DNA of 64,000 bases from a virus. The notes below the pieces were generated by a model that was given only the letters and a program-made list of their open reading frames with translations, was not told where the DNA came from and ran no database searches. Every line of letters begins with the position of its first letter. Positions within the stretch are counted from its first letter, which is position 1. The translations under genes and the position numbers were made by a program. The stretch lies in the IMG/VR virus record IMGVR_UViG_3300022200_000020, positions 1 to 64,000 of that record; one strand, given 5' to 3'. Shown here in pieces: positions 62,024 to 64,000 of this stretch.

Positions 62024-62050
62024 GCTTCTGTACATAAATTGACAAAGCGG
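62024..62050 (+). other. remnant of a tRNA-Leu 5' half
   Basis: 27 bases starting GCTTCTGTACATAAA and ending GACAAAGCGG closely match the first 28 bases of tRNA-Leu(TAG) at 56996, including acceptor and D arm. No anticodon or T arm follows, and a minus-strand gene begins to overlap just beyond. Confidence 0.45.
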
Positions 62051-62056
62051 TTATTA

Positions 62057-62206
62057 TTATTTTTTCAGCCCGACCGTTCCATCATCAAATAATAATGGGG
62101 TGTAATCTGCGGAAAGATTAGTATACAAGGAATAAGTTGAATCAGTTATTTCAAAATCTTCTTTTAATAAACCTATGTTTGTATGTTCTGAAAGATATAT
62201 TATCAT
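62057..62206 (-). CDS. small protein, 49 residues
   Basis: Starts MIIYLSEHTNIGLLKEDF and ends GTVGLKK. The ATG lies one base after the stop of the upstream 245-residue gene, whose own beginning (MIIYINENLLGEK) is similar, so translation is probably coupled and the two ends may be related. No family recognised. Acidic, soluble. Confidence 0.5.
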   Translation of the reverse strand: MIIYLSEHTNIGLLKEDFEITDSTYSLYTNLSADYTPLLFDDGTVGLKK

Positions 62207-62207
62207 T

Positions 62208-62945
62208 TTAATTATTACTTATAGCTTTAAAATCTTTTGTTTCTCTTTCTACATTTTTATATTTATCTTCACCTGTTTTGGGGACTAATTTTTTGTTTAC
62301 TATATGATAATTATCATCGTCTATTTCGCCTAAATTGGTATAATCAAAACCATGTAGAATTGCTATTTTTTGTACGGGGAATTTACCATAAACTGTTGCA
62401 TATGCTGCTTGCCCCACCACTTCTGTAAAAAGTGCGGGGATTGCTAAGTTAGGGGCTAATTTAGCATGAACATTAAATGCTGCAATTTCACCTTTACCCC
62501 CAAAACCAACGTTTGCTTGTATGTGAGTTAAATAATCATGGATTGTTCGCATAACAATATTATCCTCAACGGAAAATATCGGATGCTCAGAATAATCTAT
62601 ATTTATTTTAAGTATACCTGTTTTTTGTACCTCTGATTTCATTTCAGGCTGTGTTTGATAGGGTTGACCTCCCTTTATATATTTGACATCAAATTTTCGA
62701 CCTAAGATATTAAATGTTTTACCCTCATATGATTTATGTTCACTGACAAATAAAACATTAACTTTTGATAATAATCTTTTAAATAACGTATAATTTGAAT
62801 TTTTTAATGAATCCCAATGTTTTTTAGCTCCGGGTTCTAATTCGGGGGCTTCCTCATAAGCTTTTGCAATTAATTCTAGATATTGAGAATAGTCACTTAA
62901 CATCATTTTTTCACCTAATAGATTTTCATTTATATATATTATCAT
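62208..62945 (-). CDS. conserved phage protein of unknown function, 245 residues
   Basis: The centre (about 125-185) carries RTIHDYLTHIQANVGFGGKG, then PALFTEVVGQAAYATV and a GKFPVQKIAILHGFD end. This pattern occurs in other phage proteins, to my recollection without a known role. No metal motif can be assigned with confidence, although the His-Asp pair is suggestive. A variant late-promoter word CTATTTATT lies 15 bases upstream, so it may be a virion or late protein. Confidence 0.45.
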   Translation of the reverse strand: MIIYINENLLGEKMMLSDYSQYLELIAKAYEEAPELEPGAKKHWDSLKNSNYTLFKRLLSKVNVLFVSEHKSYEGKTFNILGRKFDVKYIKGGQPYQTQPEMKSEVQKTGILKINIDYSEHPIFSVEDNIVMRTIHDYLTHIQANVGFGGKGEIAAFNVHAKLAPNLAIPALFTEVVGQAAYATVYGKFPVQKIAILHGFDYTNLGEIDDDNYHIVNKKLVPKTGEDKYKNVERETKDFKAISNN

Positions 62946-62960
62946 AATATAAAACTTTAA

Positions 62961-62969
62961 AATAAATAG
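62961..62969 (-). promoter_or_regulatory. variant late promoter CTATTTATT
   Basis: On the minus strand it reads ACTATTTATT and ends 15 bases before the ATG of the 245-residue gene. One base differs from the CTATTTATA word. Confidence 0.35.
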
Positions 62970-62973
62970 TGTA

Positions 62974-63390
62974 ATGGAACAGTATTTTAATGCATATTTT
63001 ATAATAAATAAATTATCAGTAATTTTATCTCCTTATTTGAAAAATCAAAATATGAATAGATATTTGATAAATAATTCATATGATAACTTTATGATTATAA
63101 CTGCTTATGTTTCGAATGAAATAAATAAGATAGAAGAAAATAAAAAAAAGAATAAATTATTAAAAAAAGATATAAAAACTTATAAATATTTTAAATGCTA
63201 TGGAGCAGATAAAATAATAAATTATAAACATAGAGAGGATTCATTTATTGTATTTAATATCTCTAAACAGTATTCTTTAGAGTTATGCGAAAAATATAAA
63301 CAAGATTGTATACTGTGGGGAGAAAAAAATAAATTCCCTATTTTATTAGATAGATTTGGCAATGATTTGGCAGATATTAAAATAGTATAA
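62974..63390 (+). CDS. hypothetical protein, 138 residues
   Basis: No family recognised. Very Lys/Asn/Tyr-rich and helical at the N-terminus, with a coiled-coil-like NEINKIEENKKKNKLLKK (about 48-65) and a C-terminal part with three Cys. Divergent from the 245-residue gene by 28 bases. Confidence 0.45.
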   Translation: MEQYFNAYFIINKLSVILSPYLKNQNMNRYLINNSYDNFMIITAYVSNEINKIEENKKKNKLLKKDIKTYKYFKCYGADKIINYKHREDSFIVFNISKQYSLELCEKYKQDCILWGEKNKFPILLDRFGNDLADIKIV

Positions 63391-63416
63391 AAGGAATAAA
63401 ATTAAACCAATAATTA

Positions 63417-63448
63417 TTTGTTATTTTAAAAGTTTATCAGTATCTTTA
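63417..63448 (+). promoter_or_regulatory. Bacteroidota-type promoter
   Basis: TTTG (63417-63420), 20 bases, TATCTTTA (63441-63448), about 50 bases before the ATG at 63498. Confidence 0.6.
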
Positions 63449-63497
63449 CAGTATCGAAAAACTTATTTTATTTATTTAACCGATAAAAAAATTTAAC

Positions 63498-64000
63498 ATG
63501 TACAAAAAATTAAAAAGAATTTCACTTGACGATTTTGTTAAGATGTTTGAGGATGAAAAAGCTTCATCTAGAAAATATAATTGGATAAAATTAATTAATT
63601 CAAGTAAACTTGTATGTCCTGTCAGTAGAGTAAAGGTATCTTACTGTAGTTATGATCAAAAAGAATCTGGAAGTTTGCATTATAATTTTTATAGTGAAGA
63701 TGAACTGTTATTTACTATTGATCACATAATCCCTTTATCTAAGGGAGGTACAAATGACATTGAGAATATTTGTCCGATGTTGGCAGAGTATAATTTTGCC
63801 AAAGTAGATGAGTTAACTGATATTATTAAAAATAGAAAAGAATATATTACTTGTGCGGCTATCTATTATCCAGAGATAGATTTAAGTGATGTTAGAAGTT
63901 CAATTAGTTATCCAAGCAATATTCAACAAGGCATTGTAGTTACTGGACATCGACACTCTAATTGTATAAACACAATGCTTGTTTTAAGAGGTATACGTTC
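63498..64000 (+). CDS. HNH-domain protein (cut by the right window edge)
   Basis: The first 167 residues are visible. An HNH domain spans about residues 40-110: CPVSRVKVSYC, then FTIDHIIPLSKGGTNDIENI with its His pair and the Asn-containing turn, and a helix with YNFAKVDEL. A second part begins near 140 and contains IVVTGHRHSNCINTML; this looks like a separate module. It may be a homing or DNA-processing nuclease. The gene has its own host-type promoter. Confidence 0.6.
   Translation, partial: MYKKLKRISLDDFVKMFEDEKASSRKYNWIKLINSSKLVCPVSRVKVSYCSYDQKESGSLHYNFYSEDELLFTIDHIIPLSKGGTNDIENICPMLAEYNFAKVDELTDIIKNRKEYITCAAIYYPEIDLSDVRSSISYPSNIQQGIVVTGHRHSNCINTMLVLRGIR

Noticed and set aside
1-64000. 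CRISPR array, integrase or complete insertion sequence
   Set aside because: No regularly spaced direct repeats, recombinase motifs or terminal inverted repeats with a transposase were seen.

Overview
The window is a stretch of a large, AT-rich tailed-phage genome whose host is most likely a member of the Bacteroidota, probably a flavobacterium. The phage assignment rests on a T4 gp23-like major capsid protein (51312-53018), a gp19-like tail tube (41128-41619), a gp6/J-like baseplate wedge protein (9674-11446), a gp47/gp46 (SbcD/SbcC) recombination pair (28523-31880), and a long run of overlapping baseplate and tail genes. The host assignment rests on many promoters of the Bacteroidota type (TTTG, about 20 bases, TATCTTTG), on SprB-like and GCTNPxAxNYxPxA-type repeats in tail proteins, and on a VirE_N/BT4734-like replication protein. 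No integrase or CRISPR array was seen.

Layout. 1-2.4 kb: end of a beta-helix tail protein, facing a neck-like structural gene. 2.4-6.1 kb (minus): a 1246-residue primase-like/helicase fusion. 6.4-9.6 kb: a small gene, two glycosyltransferases and a sigma-like factor. 9.7-25.3 kb: the baseplate/tail operon. 25.3-33 kb: DNA and nucleotide metabolism (RecB-like nuclease, methyltransferase, IMP dehydrogenase/GMP reductase-like enzyme, gp47, gp46, a second sigma-like factor). 33-38.5 kb: membrane proteins, small hypotheticals and an amidase endolysin. 38.5-46.9 kb: MazG-like enzyme, von Willebrand A protein, tail tube, Clp-like AAA+ ATPase, KTSC protein and thymidylate synthase. 46.9-53 kb: a head block ending with dCMP deaminase and the major capsid protein. 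53-55.2 kb: histidine kinase, response regulator and a coiled-coil membrane protein. 55.2-56.4 kb: two broken genes. 56.5-60.8 kb: fourteen recognisable tRNA genes mixed with an HNH nuclease, a lipoprotein and an EcoRI-type methylase. 60.8-64 kb: small genes, another methyltransferase and an HNH protein cut by the window edge.

How it works together. Host-type promoters precede replication, methylase, tRNA and other accessory genes. A different motif, CTATTTATA, lies 4-14 bases before start codons of neck, baseplate, tail-tube and capsid genes and is a good candidate late promoter; two sigma-like proteins are encoded that could read it. Thymidylate synthase, dCMP deaminase, MazG-like and GMP reductase-like enzymes would reshape the nucleotide pool, and three DNA methyltransferases without obvious cognate nucleases would protect phage DNA.

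Most unusual: a complete phage-borne two-component system placed directly behind the capsid gene, with an intrinsic terminator inside the start of the kinase gene; a palindrome (core TTTAACATATGTTAAA) found four times, twice inside genes; a tRNA-Glu whose anticodon loop carries about 50 extra bases; and a gp46 protein that appears to carry the C-terminal domain of gp47.
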